A stretch of DNA of 12,281 bases from CAVPHV01 sp964465915 (GCA_964465915.1 CAYXMJ010000094.1:1-12281), one strand, 5' to 3'; counted from the stretch's first letter, positions 1 to 6,899 are shown. Notes: generated from the letters alone by a model not told the origin. Translations and numbers: made by a program.

Positions 1-2
1 CG

Positions 3-191
3 GCCTTCTTTCGGGCCTTCAAACTGTGGTTCGGGATGACGCCCAAGCAGTATCGCGCCCTCCGTCTGCCGTCATCCGCCGCGGATCCAGTGGTGCCGAC
101 GAGTGGCCCACGCCGAGTTGACCGGCTGGAGTCTCGCCGCAAGGGCGGGGACCCGAGGAAGCCGCTGAACGAGCGGACCGAGCCATCGTGA
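3..191 (+). CDS. AraC-family transcriptional regulator, C-terminal fragment (5' end outside window)
   Basis: The frame opens at the left edge and ends with TGA at 189-191, leaving 62 residues. The first twenty read AFFRAFKLWFGMTPKQYRAL, which is the end of the second helix-turn-helix of AraC/XylS DNA-binding domains (usual pattern: FxRxFKxxFGxTPxxYR). The roughly 40 residues after it are basic and proline-rich, with no recognisable domain; such tails are common after the AraC HTH. Ligand, targets and the start lie outside the window. It converges on the phosphotransferase gene with only 13 bases between the two stop codons, and a hairpin covers the junction. Family assignment is confident from the motif; function is unknown. 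Confidence 0.8.
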   Translation, partial: AFFRAFKLWFGMTPKQYRALRLPSSAADPVVPTSGPRRVDRLESRRKGGDPRKPLNERTEPS

Positions 192-198
192 CGCGCAA

Positions 199-224
199 GC
201 CCGCTCAATCGGCCACAAGCGGGC
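199..224. terminator. Hairpin between convergent AraC and phosphotransferase genes
   Basis: GCCCGCT (199-205) pairs perfectly with AGCGGGC (218-224) around a 12-base loop. It lies just after the AraC stop codon and includes the stop codon of the opposing gene (205-207). There is no T-run on either side, so it is a candidate bidirectional terminator or transcript-end structure, not a textbook intrinsic terminator. Confidence 0.4.
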
Positions 225-2436
225 CTGGCTCCACCGCGACCGTGCCCGCATAGCCATCGACAACGACCATGGTGCCATCGGGGAGACGCATCGCTCCTTC
301 CACCGAGACTACGCACGGAATCCGATACTCGCGAGCCACGATGCTGCTGTGCGACAGCATGCCACCCGCGGCGGCGACAACGGCGCCGGCGCGTGCAAAC
401 AACGGTGTCCAGCCGACATCGCTGTACGGGATGGCGATGACGTCCCCCGGCTGCACTTTGCCGAAGTCGTCGGTGTCATGAACCACGCGCAGCACCCCAC
501 GGTGGTGACCTCGCGAGGTCGGGATCCCCGTGAGCGCGTCCCCAATCTCGCCGAGCTGCGGGACAAACTCGTCGCCGTAGATGACCTCAGGCATCACGAC
601 ATCGCGCAACGATTCGATCTCGCTTCGCCGCGCCGCAACCAGCTCGGCAGGGTCACCGGCCACCCGAAGGCCGAGAAGCGCCGACCGCACCTCGTCGAGG
701 TAGAGATACATGACGTCGTCGGAGGTCTCGAGCTGCCCCCGCTGCTGTAGGCGGCGGCCGATCTCCAGGAAGTACCGACGAAACAGCCCGTAGCCGTAGG
801 TATAGGTGAAGCTGACCGACTCGCGGTGCAACACATACGCCTGGGTGCGGCGATGGAGGGCACGAACGAGCGGCCGGCTCACCGCGCCCAGTTGCTGCTC
901 GGCGTGTTCCCAGGAAAGCCGTTCGGTAGCGCCGTGAGTGGCGGCGTGATCCACGATCATGGCGACCACCGCGTCGGGGGTTTCCCGCCAAGGAGCCACC
1001 GAGAAGTCGTTGCCGCTCGCCGACAGGTGACCAAAGCCGTCGAGGAACGCATCGACGGCGGGTCTGAAGTCGTCCGGCAGCGCGTCGTATCCGCCGGAGC
1101 GGATCGCATCAATGGTCGCCTGGTCGTAGGCATCCAAGCGGGCGGCGAGGTCGTCGAGCTGGACGTTGGGGTTCACCTCGGCCGCATCAGCGGTGTCCGC
1201 CACCTCGACCGACTCGGGATCGAGTCCCGCCTTGGAGAGCCGCTGCCGCAGCAGAGCGTTGTAGAGGTTGGCAAGGAGCGGAGTGACGATGTTGGCGTAG
1301 GCGGTCCGTACTCCGATCTCCGTCAATGCCCGGACGTCACTCAACAACGACGAATCGGACCGACCGCTGAGGTCATCGCGATCGAATGGGCGATAAGCCG
1401 CCTGCAACGCCCGCATCTCGCCCGGCACCGACGCCCCGTAGCGCGATTTGCGGGCTGCCACGGCCACCAGCTTGGGCAGGAGCCGCATCGTGTCGGCGGT
1501 CGGTTTGTAGGAAGGTTGGTCGGCTCCGGCCGGCAATCCGAGCAGCAACTCAAGCGAGTCGCGCGGCATGCCCAGCAACTCGAAGATGTCCCCGATCGCC
1601 CCTATGTTGAAGTACGACCGGTAGGCGAAGGCCTTGGCCAGGCTCTCCGGCTCGATGTCGTTTGGTCCGATTGCCTCTGTGAAGAGGCGCACCCAGGCCC
1701 GGTTCACCATCGGCACGTTCACCGACCACACCAGGGGCTTGATGATTCCCGGCATGACCTCTCGCGAGATCCGATTGGAGTAGATCGGGACATCGTCGAG
1801 GCCCGTGATCGGGCGAATCTGGAGCCACCACACGACATCGCCATCCCATACCCATTCCAGATCCACTGGAGTACCAAACGCCTGAGCGATTCGGCGAGTC
1901 CCCGCCACCACGGTCCCGATCATCTCGTCGGAAGCGACACCGTCCTCAGGTCGCTCGGTCCAGGTACCCCAACGATGGATCCACCGGTCAGGAGTCACTC
2001 CGTCGTCAACCAGTCGGTCGCCGCGGCCGGCTACGGCTTCGACCACAACTTCGTTGAGGCCGGTGAGAGGGTTGCGAGAGAACGCGACGCCCGAGACAAC
2101 CGCCGCAACCATCGGTTGGACAATCACGTTCATCGCAATGCGGTCGCCGGTGCCGACCTGGGACTCATAGGCGGTAGCCCGCGCAGAGTCGGCTGAGGCG
2201 CGGACTTCCCGTACCGCCTCGAGAATGTCCCTCGGCGGGACGCCAAGCCGAGTCGCAAACTGGCCGGCGTACGAGGCGACAATCCCGTCCTCGACGTCGG
2301 CCGACGAGCGCACCGCGTAGGTCACAGCAGGGTTGAGCTGAGCGACGACGGCCGCGCTGATCTCCGGCTCAGGAACGTCGGGCCGAATCACCCAAGTCGG
2401 CGGAACCCGCTCCCCGGCGGCAATCAGCCAACCCAA
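205..2436 (-). CDS. PEP-synthase-like / rifampicin-phosphotransferase-like dikinase (PPDK_N + PEP-utilizer His domain)
   Basis: Domain order is an N-terminal ATP-grasp (PPDK_N), a central helical region and a C-terminal swivelling phosphohistidine domain. Counting from the TTG at 2436, visible motifs are RSSADVED (43-50) with ASYAGQ after it, GVTPDRW (146-152), DLEW (192-195), QIRPIT (206-211), and GGMLSHSSIVARE with the phospho-accepting His at about 696. The PEP-binding TIM barrel of PEP synthase and PPDK is absent; the protein stops soon after the His domain. ATP-grasp / substrate domain / His domain is the plan of rifampicin phosphotransferases (about 865 residues), which move the ATP beta-phosphate through His to a small molecule. 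The substrate here cannot be read from sequence. The start is uncertain: 2436 is the first conventional codon, yet the conserved ATP-binding segment SFGGKAAQLG lies just upstream in frame (open to 2514), so the real protein probably begins near 2487-2493 with a non-AUG codon. A promoter was not identified. Confidence 0.85.
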   Translation of the reverse strand: MGWLIAAGERVPPTWVIRPDVPEPEISAAVVAQLNPAVTYAVRSSADVEDGIVASYAGQFATRLGVPPRDILEAVREVRASADSARATAYESQVGTGDRIAMNVIVQPMVAAVVSGVAFSRNPLTGLNEVVVEAVAGRGDRLVDDGVTPDRWIHRWGTWTERPEDGVASDEMIGTVVAGTRRIAQAFGTPVDLEWVWDGDVVWWLQIRPITGLDDVPIYSNRISREVMPGIIKPLVWSVNVPMVNRAWVRLFTEAIGPNDIEPESLAKAFAYRSYFNIGAIGDIFELLGMPRDSLELLLGLPAGADQPSYKPTADTMRLLPKLVAVAARKSRYGASVPGEMRALQAAYRPFDRDDLSGRSDSSLLSDVRALTEIGVRTAYANIVTPLLANLYNALLRQRLSKAGLDPESVEVADTADAAEVNPNVQLDDLAARLDAYDQATIDAIRSGGYDALPDDFRPAVDAFLDGFGHLSASGNDFSVAPWRETPDAVVAMIVDHAATHGATERLSWEHAEQQLGAVSRPLVRALHRRTQAYVLHRESVSFTYTYGYGLFRRYFLEIGRRLQQRGQLETSDDVMYLYLDEVRSALLGLRVAGDPAELVAARRSEIESLRDVVMPEVIYGDEFVPQLGEIGDALTGIPTSRGHHRGVLRVVHDTDDFGKVQPGDVIAIPYSDVGWTPLFARAGAVVAAAGGMLSHSSIVAREYRIPCVVSVEGAMRLPDGTMVVVDGYAGTVAVEPGPLVAD

Positions 2437-2554
2437 TTGAGCCGCCTTGCCGCCAAACGAGACGGCGTTGATCGAGTCGACTACCAGTTCGATAGCGCAA
2501 ATCCTTCCGAGTGATCATCCAGTATTCGGACCAGTTCCGTAGACCGGATGTGCC

Positions 2555-2560
2555 TAAGGT
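2555..2560 (+). promoter_or_regulatory. Possible -10 box of the ferrochelatase gene
   Basis: TAAGGT fits the actinobacterial TAnnnT -10 pattern and would put the transcript start about 30 bases before the ATG, leaving room for the GGGGG ribosome-binding site at 2585-2589. No good -35 is visible at the normal distance. The same hexamer sits upstream of the PlsY operon. Weak evidence. Confidence 0.25.
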
Positions 2561-2596
2561 GCATCCAGTTTGCCGCGAGTTGACGGGGGTTTGCGA

Positions 2597-3580
2597 ATGG
2601 GCGAGAAAGTGGCGGTCCTGCTGTGTGGATACGGCGAAGTTGACGAATACGACGAGTTTGCCGATTACAACGAGCGGTCGCTCCGCCTGCTTGTGTCGAA
2701 ATCCATCAAGTTTCCGGACTTCTCTATCCCCTTCTTGTCACGACGCCTCGAACGACAGCAACGCAAGGAATGGCACGCCGCAAACCACTACCACTCTCCG
2801 CACAACGACATCTTCGAACGCCAACGAGAAGGCATCGAGCGGGCCCTGCAAGCCCAGTACGGCGATGACGTCGCCGTCTTCAAAGCCTTCAACTTCGTGC
2901 CGCCGTGGCTGCCCGAACAAGTCCTCGCCGAGGTCCGCTCCCAGGGCTTCGAGAAGATCGTTGTGTACCCCTGGCTGGTGGTCGACTCCGTCTTCACCAG
3001 CGGACTCGCCCTGGAACAGATCAACGAGGCGCTGGCCGCCGACCCATCGTGGGTGAAGGACATGAGGTACCTTCCGTCCTTCTGGGAGCGGGACGACTTT
3101 CAGCAGCGCCTGGTCGACCAAATCGAGGAAGGGATTGCGCCACTGCGCGAGCGCTTCGCCCCGAGCCAAATCGGAGTGATGCTCTGCCTTCACGGTTGCC
3201 CGCTGGAGAGCAAAGGCTATGAGACAGGGGTCAGGGACAGCGAGGCGCTCTACTACGCGCTCCAGGAACGGCTCATCCATCGATATCCACTGATGACCCC
3301 GGCGTGGATGAACCACCCGGTGCCCGGCAAGTGGACGACTCCCGACGTCGATCAGGCGGCAAAGAACCTGACCACACTCGGCGCCAAAGCCCTGGTGTTC
3401 GTGCCGATCGGTTTTGTGACGGAGAACCACGAGACCCAGCTCGACATCGGCTACACCATCGACAAGGTCCGGGATCAGGCCGAATGTGTGCATCTGCCGA
3501 CCCTCAACGAGGACCCCGACCTCCTGAAGATGGGCGCCGACTGGATCAAGCCGCTGATCGACGACTTGCAGGCCTCCTGA
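2597..3580 (+). CDS. Ferrochelatase family protein (protoporphyrin/coproporphyrin ferrochelatase-like)
   Basis: Likely inserts Fe2+ into a porphyrin at the end of heme synthesis (coproporphyrin III would be the substrate in an actinobacterium); known members are soluble or peripheral membrane enzymes. At 327 residues the length matches the family. Visible signatures are VAVLLCGYGE at the N-terminus, LHGCP (198-202) with the catalytic His at 199, HPVPGKWTTPD (240-250), equivalent to the usual GPxxWLxP region, and PIGFVTENHET (270-280), equivalent to PIGFVSDxxE with its acidic metal-site Glu. The N-terminal third differs from the standard NLGgP form, and the four-Cys pattern of a [2Fe-2S] cluster is not seen. 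ATG 2597 is chosen over an in-frame TTG at 2570 because GGGGG lies 7 bases upstream. The gene stands alone, divergent from the phosphotransferase, with no other heme gene nearby. A related chelatase specificity is possible. Confidence 0.82.
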   Translation: MGEKVAVLLCGYGEVDEYDEFADYNERSLRLLVSKSIKFPDFSIPFLSRRLERQQRKEWHAANHYHSPHNDIFERQREGIERALQAQYGDDVAVFKAFNFVPPWLPEQVLAEVRSQGFEKIVVYPWLVVDSVFTSGLALEQINEALAADPSWVKDMRYLPSFWERDDFQQRLVDQIEEGIAPLRERFAPSQIGVMLCLHGCPLESKGYETGVRDSEALYYALQERLIHRYPLMTPAWMNHPVPGKWTTPDVDQAAKNLTTLGAKALVFVPIGFVTENHETQLDIGYTIDKVRDQAECVHLPTLNEDPDLLKMGADWIKPLIDDLQAS

Positions 3581-3589
3581 ATTCGACCG

Positions 3590-3629
3590 GGCGCTGAAGC
3601 GCCGACAGGGAATGTCGTCGGCTGACGAC
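3590..3629. terminator. Cluster of three overlapping hairpins between convergent genes
   Basis: Three short perfect hairpins follow one another after the ferrochelatase stop: GGCGC-TGAA-GCGCC (3590-3603, counting the extra T/A pair), CGACA-GGGAA-TGTCG (3603-3617) and GTCGTC-GGCT-GACGAC (3614-3629). The second and third share bases 3614-3617, so they cannot both form in one molecule. The region separates the ferrochelatase end (3580) from the opposing permease end (3665). No T-tract follows, so factor-assisted or bidirectional termination is the likely role. Confidence 0.45.
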
Positions 3630-3664
3630 CTGCGGGGCCGAAGCGGAGCGGTCGTGACGGTCGC

Positions 3665-4462
3665 TCAGCGGGGCCGGAGGCGGCTGCGGAGCGCTAGAAA
3701 GGCCAAGGACACCGACACAAGGCCAAGTCCAATGACGGCGCCGAAGCCGGCCAATAGCGTGTCCCATTCCCACCCAACAAGGATCAGCGAACGCAGCGCG
3801 GCGAGCAGATAGGTCATCGGGTTGTATTCGGCGGCCGTCGCCATCCACCCCGACAGCGCCGCCTGGGGCAGAAACGTCGTTGTCAAGAAGGCGAACGGAA
3901 AGAACAACAGCAGGCCTGCGGTGATGGCCGCCGGATTGGCCGTCTTCAGGGCAATCGCATAGAGAACCGCAGTGAAAGCGACTCCCCACAGACCGGCCAA
4001 CAGCAGGAACACGAGCACGCCGGCGAGCCCGCTGGCGAACCGTACCCCCAGAATCCAGCCGATTCCCAGGACCGGGAGCGTCAGGGCAATCACCAGGGTG
4101 AGGTCGGCCACCATCATGCCGAGCAACAGCGACGGCCGGCTCACCGGTGTGATCGTCAGCCGGTCGAAGTATCCGTTCTGGATGTCGATCACGAGGTCGG
4201 GAGCGCGGCTGACGCCGGTAACGGCGAAGACCACCGCAACTGGGAGCTGGAACCCACGGAAGTCGAGGCCGGGATAGACGGCGCCTGCGATCGTCTCCAG
4301 CGCCCCGACGCTCACAAGAAGCCAGAACATCGGGATCAGGAGCGCCGGAATGACCGACTCCTTCTCACGAGGTATGGCGCGCACCGCCCGGCTCGCGATG
4401 GTTGTGAGGTCGTGCCAGAACCCTGCCTCTCTCGCGTGAATAGCGTCAGGTGGCGCGGTCAT
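3665..4462 (-). CDS. ABC-2 type transporter permease (DrrB-like)
   Basis: Membrane half of an exporter of the DrrAB class. The 265-residue protein begins with a short cytoplasmic stretch and shows about six hydrophobic segments near 37-58, 70-84, 112-138, 145-172, 178-198 and 235-257, with NGYFDRLTITPVSR (96-109) in the cytoplasmic loop where ABC2_membrane proteins carry a similar FDRL..TP motif. A late NPMTYLLAALRSL (214-226) is also typical of this family. ATG 4462 has AGGAG seven bases upstream and overlaps the ATPase stop codon by four bases (ATGA), so the two are translationally coupled. The cargo cannot be told from sequence; genes upstream in the same unit suggest a lipid or lipid-like compound, but DrrAB pairs also serve antibiotic and polyketide export. 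Confidence 0.88.
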   Translation of the reverse strand: MTAPPDAIHAREAGFWHDLTTIASRAVRAIPREKESVIPALLIPMFWLLVSVGALETIAGAVYPGLDFRGFQLPVAVVFAVTGVSRAPDLVIDIQNGYFDRLTITPVSRPSLLLGMMVADLTLVIALTLPVLGIGWILGVRFASGLAGVLVFLLLAGLWGVAFTAVLYAIALKTANPAAITAGLLLFFPFAFLTTTFLPQAALSGWMATAAEYNPMTYLLAALRSLILVGWEWDTLLAGFGAVIGLGLVSVSLAFLALRSRLRPR

Positions 4463-5436
4463 GTGCCGGCTCCTGCACCGTCAGAAGGCGGCTCACCCTC
4501 ACCGATGCGAGCCCCGGTCACATCGAAGAACACATCGTCGAGCGAAGCGGTGCGCAGGGTTATGTCCCGCACCGCCACCTCCTGCTCGCTCAGCGTTACC
4601 GCAACCGGCCCAACAATCGCAGCGCCATCGAGTGCTGCCACGAGAACCTCGTCGCCTGATCTGTCCACTGAGCGCACTCCGGAAATCCGGCGTAGGGCGT
4701 CGAGGGCTCCATCCCCTCTCTCTTGCAGCCGAACAACGACGACGTCGGTCCCAACCGACCTCTTGAGCGCATCGGGCCTGCCCTCAGCCACCAATCTGCC
4801 CTCACTGATGATGCCGACCCGGTCGGCCAGTTCGTCGGCCTCACCGAGGAACTGCGTCGTGAGGAAGATCGTCATCCCGTACTCGTCATTGAGTCGGCGG
4901 ATCTCACTCCACACCTTCAGGCGGCTGAGCGGATCCAGCCCCGAGGTCGGCTCATCGAGAAAGAGGACATCCGGATTGTGGACCAGGGCTGCGGCAAGAT
5001 CGAGACGGCGTTTCATGCCACCCGAATATGTGGAAATCATACGACCAAGCGCATCACCGAGGTCGATCAGCTGGCGGATCTCCGCAAGTCGCTCATCGAT
5101 CTCCGGACCGGTCAAGCCGTACAGGCGGCCCTGGAGACGCAGCAACTCGACGCCGGTTTGCTTCGGGTCGAGCGCCACGTCCTGGAGCGCGGCACCGATC
5201 CGCAGCCGAACCTCGTGGCGGTTCGCAACCACATCGAACCCACGGACCTCCGCCGAGCCAGAGGTAGGAACGAGCAGCGTGCACAACACCCTGATCAACG
5301 TCGACTTGCCGGCGCCGTTTGGCCCGAGAAAGCCATAGATCTCGCCCGAGCTCACCTCGAGGTCGATCCCGTCGAGGGCGACCACATCACCAAAACGTCG
5401 GGTGAGGCCTCGAGTTGCAACCGCAGGCGCAGCCAT
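4459..5436 (-). CDS. ABC transporter ATP-binding protein (DrrA family, with C-terminal DUF4162-like domain)
   Basis: Cytoplasmic ATPase partner of the permease that follows it. The 325 residues contain Walker A GPNGAGKST (38-46), Q-loop Gln 85, signature YSGGMKRR (137-144), Walker B LFLDEP (158-163) and the D-loop GLD. The switch position normally held by His is Gln 195 (LTTQFLGEADELADR), a variant I know from actinobacterial DrrA proteins. The C-terminus ends with a segment containing SLDDVFFDVTG, usual in the DrrA/CcmA-like export group. The start at ATG 5436 is preferred to an upstream in-frame start at 5496, because the family normally begins close to the AVATRGLTRRFG segment and the longer form would overlap the PlsY-like gene. 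The gap to that gene is 32 bases. A TAGGGT box eight bases before the ATG may give an additional leaderless transcript. Confidence 0.92.
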   Translation of the reverse strand: MAAPAVATRGLTRRFGDVVALDGIDLEVSSGEIYGFLGPNGAGKSTLIRVLCTLLVPTSGSAEVRGFDVVANRHEVRLRIGAALQDVALDPKQTGVELLRLQGRLYGLTGPEIDERLAEIRQLIDLGDALGRMISTYSGGMKRRLDLAAALVHNPDVLFLDEPTSGLDPLSRLKVWSEIRRLNDEYGMTIFLTTQFLGEADELADRVGIISEGRLVAEGRPDALKRSVGTDVVVVRLQERGDGALDALRRISGVRSVDRSGDEVLVAALDGAAIVGPVAVTLSEQEVAVRDITLRTASLDDVFFDVTGARIGEGEPPSDGAGAGT

Positions 5437-5444
5437 GGCATTGG

Positions 5445-5450
5445 ACCCTA
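5445..5450 (-). promoter_or_regulatory. Possible internal -10 box before the ABC ATPase gene
   Basis: On the minus strand TAGGGT (TAnnnT) is followed by eight bases and then the ATG at 5436, the spacing expected for a leaderless start. No convincing -35 is present, and GGG within the same box could also act as part of a weak ribosome-binding site. It could let the exporter pair be expressed apart from the PlsY-like genes. Confidence 0.3.
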
Positions 5451-5468
5451 GCTGGGGCACCTCCACCC

Positions 5469-6149
5469 TCAGTCTTCGGTGAAGAAGGCGCGCCACGCAT
5501 GACGCAAGCGGTTGGGATAGCTCAACTCGCTGATCCCCCGGATCTTGCGCACCCGTAGCTCCTCAGCCACGTCGCTACGGGACGCTATCCAGTAGACGAC
5601 GTTCACGGCTACCGCGAACCAGAAGTTCGCACCGATGCCGTCCCGCCACCAGAACCAAGGGATCAGCGGAAGCGGCCACATGTTGCGCGCCATGTAGACC
5701 GAGGTGAAGAGGAGCAGCCCCACGACGGTCCCGGCCACGATGGCGGCGGGAATGGCGACGACATCTATGGCAATCAACGCCCCGAGCAGGACCGCTTGAC
5801 CCCGGCCTCCCTCGAAACCCCACCACACCGGCCAGACGTGGCCGACCATCACCGCGACGGCGGCAACCGCATACGCTGCGGAGTCCGGGTACACGACCAG
5901 CAACACCAGCGTTGGGATCAGTGCCTTGAACCCATCGAGGACCGCGACGGCGAGCCCCCACTTCCAGCCGCTTCGCTCGATGATGCTCGAAGCGCTCACG
6001 CCGTGGTAGGTCGTCGTCTCGTCGCTGCCGGGGATCGCATACTCCGTCTCGCTGAGGTCCTCCCCGGGCAGGATCCGGTGCCCGATCAGCCGCGTGAAGC
6101 TGATCGTTCCGATCAGGTACCCGCCGATGGCCACGAGAAACAGGTTCAC
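5469..6149 (-). CDS. PlsY-like membrane protein (glycerol-3-phosphate acyltransferase family), copy 2
   Basis: Multi-pass membrane protein of 226 residues, close to PlsY length (about 200), with hydrophobic segments near 3-18, 64-86, 90-108, 120-150 and 172-190. PlsY uses acyl-phosphate to acylate glycerol-3-phosphate. The framework matches: GGYLIGTISF (9-18) for motif 1; GSDETTTYHGVSASSI (41-56) then D72xxK75 for motif 2; GHVWPVWWGFEGGRGQ (103-118) for motif 3. Key positions differ: canonical motif 2 SGNxGATN is not kept, and the motif 3 GGKG is GGRG. Activity on glycerol-3-phosphate is therefore doubtful; a related acyl acceptor or a non-catalytic role is possible. GTG 6149 overlaps the preceding gene's stop by four bases (GTGA). 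The frame is open further upstream to 6356, but that part is hydrophilic shadow of the neighbouring gene. Confidence 0.8.
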   Translation of the reverse strand: MNLFLVAIGGYLIGTISFTRLIGHRILPGEDLSETEYAIPGSDETTTYHGVSASSIIERSGWKWGLAVAVLDGFKALIPTLVLLVVYPDSAAYAVAAVAVMVGHVWPVWWGFEGGRGQAVLLGALIAIDVVAIPAAIVAGTVVGLLLFTSVYMARNMWPLPLIPWFWWRDGIGANFWFAVAVNVVYWIASRSDVAEELRVRKIRGISELSYPNRLRHAWRAFFTED

Positions 6150-6835
6150 GATTGATCCGGCACTTCGTAGTCGGGGTACTTCTTGAAGTCGGCCACCCGT
6201 TGCCGCCAGGGCCGTTTGTCCTGCCGGAACGAGTGATATGCGACAACGGCCTCGCGATAGCTGCGCCACCAATAGATAGCGTTGGCGAGGACGGCGTAGG
6301 CCACCAGCCATCCCGACCCCTGCCAGACGAACCAAGGAATGAGCGCAACCGGCCATGACTCGATTGCCAGGTAGGCATTGCCCACGATGAGCCCAATGAG
6401 CCCAAAGAGCAAGATGGCGACCAGCGGAGCTCTCCAGTCGAGGACTACCAGACCGCCCAGCAGCGGCGATATCCCGTACCCGCCGATGAAGTGGTAGTAC
6501 ACCGGGTAGACGTGACCGACGAGCACCGCGCCGGCCACTACTACCGACTCAGGCGAGTCCGGGAACACCAGGCGAGCCACCAGCGTGGGAATCAGCGCCT
6601 TGAGGATGTCGATGGTTCCGGCCACCAAACCGGCTCTGGCGCCAAGACGGGCCTGCATCGAGGACGGTGATACGCCGTGGGCCTCGACCGACGTCCCCGT
6701 GCCGTCGACCACCACGGTCGTACTGCCGAGCGCGCTCGTCCCGGTATACCGAGCGACCACCCGCGCTCCCGAAATCGACCCGACCAGATAGCCGACAACC
6801 GCAGACCCTACGAGCGTGGCGATCGTGCTCTCCAT
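6146..6835 (-). CDS. PlsY-like membrane protein, copy 1, with altered motif 3
   Basis: First structural gene of the four-gene unit, 229 residues, multi-pass membrane. It is a diverged paralogue of the next gene: both carry HGVSxSS, a D-x-x-K-ALIPTLV stretch and a GHVxPVxxxF stretch. Motif 1 is VGYLVGSISGAR (14-25), motif 2 region EAHGVSPSSM (51-60) followed by D76xxK79, and motif 3 GHVYPVYYHFIGGYG (107-121). The usual motif 3 Lys (GGKG) is Tyr here, and motif 2 has lost SGNxGATN, so ordinary PlsY chemistry looks unlikely for this copy. ATG 6835 is chosen because hydrophobic sequence begins directly after it. It has no good ribosome-binding site of its own; its start overlaps the stop of a 9-codon ORF that does have one. 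The C-terminal tail is charged (KKYPDYEVPDQS). Confidence 0.78.
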   Translation of the reverse strand: MESTIATLVGSAVVGYLVGSISGARVVARYTGTSALGSTTVVVDGTGTSVEAHGVSPSSMQARLGARAGLVAGTIDILKALIPTLVARLVFPDSPESVVVAGAVLVGHVYPVYYHFIGGYGISPLLGGLVVLDWRAPLVAILLFGLIGLIVGNAYLAIESWPVALIPWFVWQGSGWLVAYAVLANAIYWWRSYREAVVAYHSFRQDKRPWRQRVADFKKYPDYEVPDQS

Positions 6836-6864
6836 CAGGCTCGACACAGCCTCAACTTCGGCAT
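6835..6864 (-). CDS. Nine-codon leader ORF coupled to the PlsY-like operon
   Basis: On the minus strand ATG (6864-6862) opens the peptide MPKLRLCRA and closes with TGA (6837-6835), whose last base is the first base of the PlsY-like gene's ATG (TGATG). A strong purine-rich site, GGGGGGAAG, stands four bases before the leader's ATG, whereas the structural gene has only a distant GAGG. This is the arrangement expected for translational coupling by termination and re-initiation. The peptide has two Leu and two Arg among nine residues, not a run suggestive of amino-acid attenuation. It is inferred only from sequence; chance occurrence of so short an ORF is possible. Confidence 0.5.
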   Translation of the reverse strand: MPKLRLCRA

Positions 6865-6899
6865 TGCTCTTCCCCCCAAACCGCAACGGCAGGCCCCCG

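Noticed and set aside
826..2196. Long plus-strand open frame (456 codons)
   Set aside because: It lies entirely antisense to the phosphotransferase gene, whose motifs are clear; its translation is Arg/His/Gly-rich with no recognisable domain, as expected of a GC-rich shadow frame.
2738..3493. Minus-strand open frame of 251 codons
   Set aside because: Antisense to the ferrochelatase-like gene with no recognisable motif.
4412..5338. Plus-strand open frame of 308 codons
   Set aside because: Antisense to the ABC ATPase gene, Ser/Arg/Thr-rich, no domain. The opposite strand has full ABC motifs.
5437..5496. N-terminal extension of the ABC ATPase starting at 5496
   Set aside because: It would add twenty residues with no family counterpart and overlap the upstream PlsY-like gene by 28 bases; ATG 5436 fits the family better.
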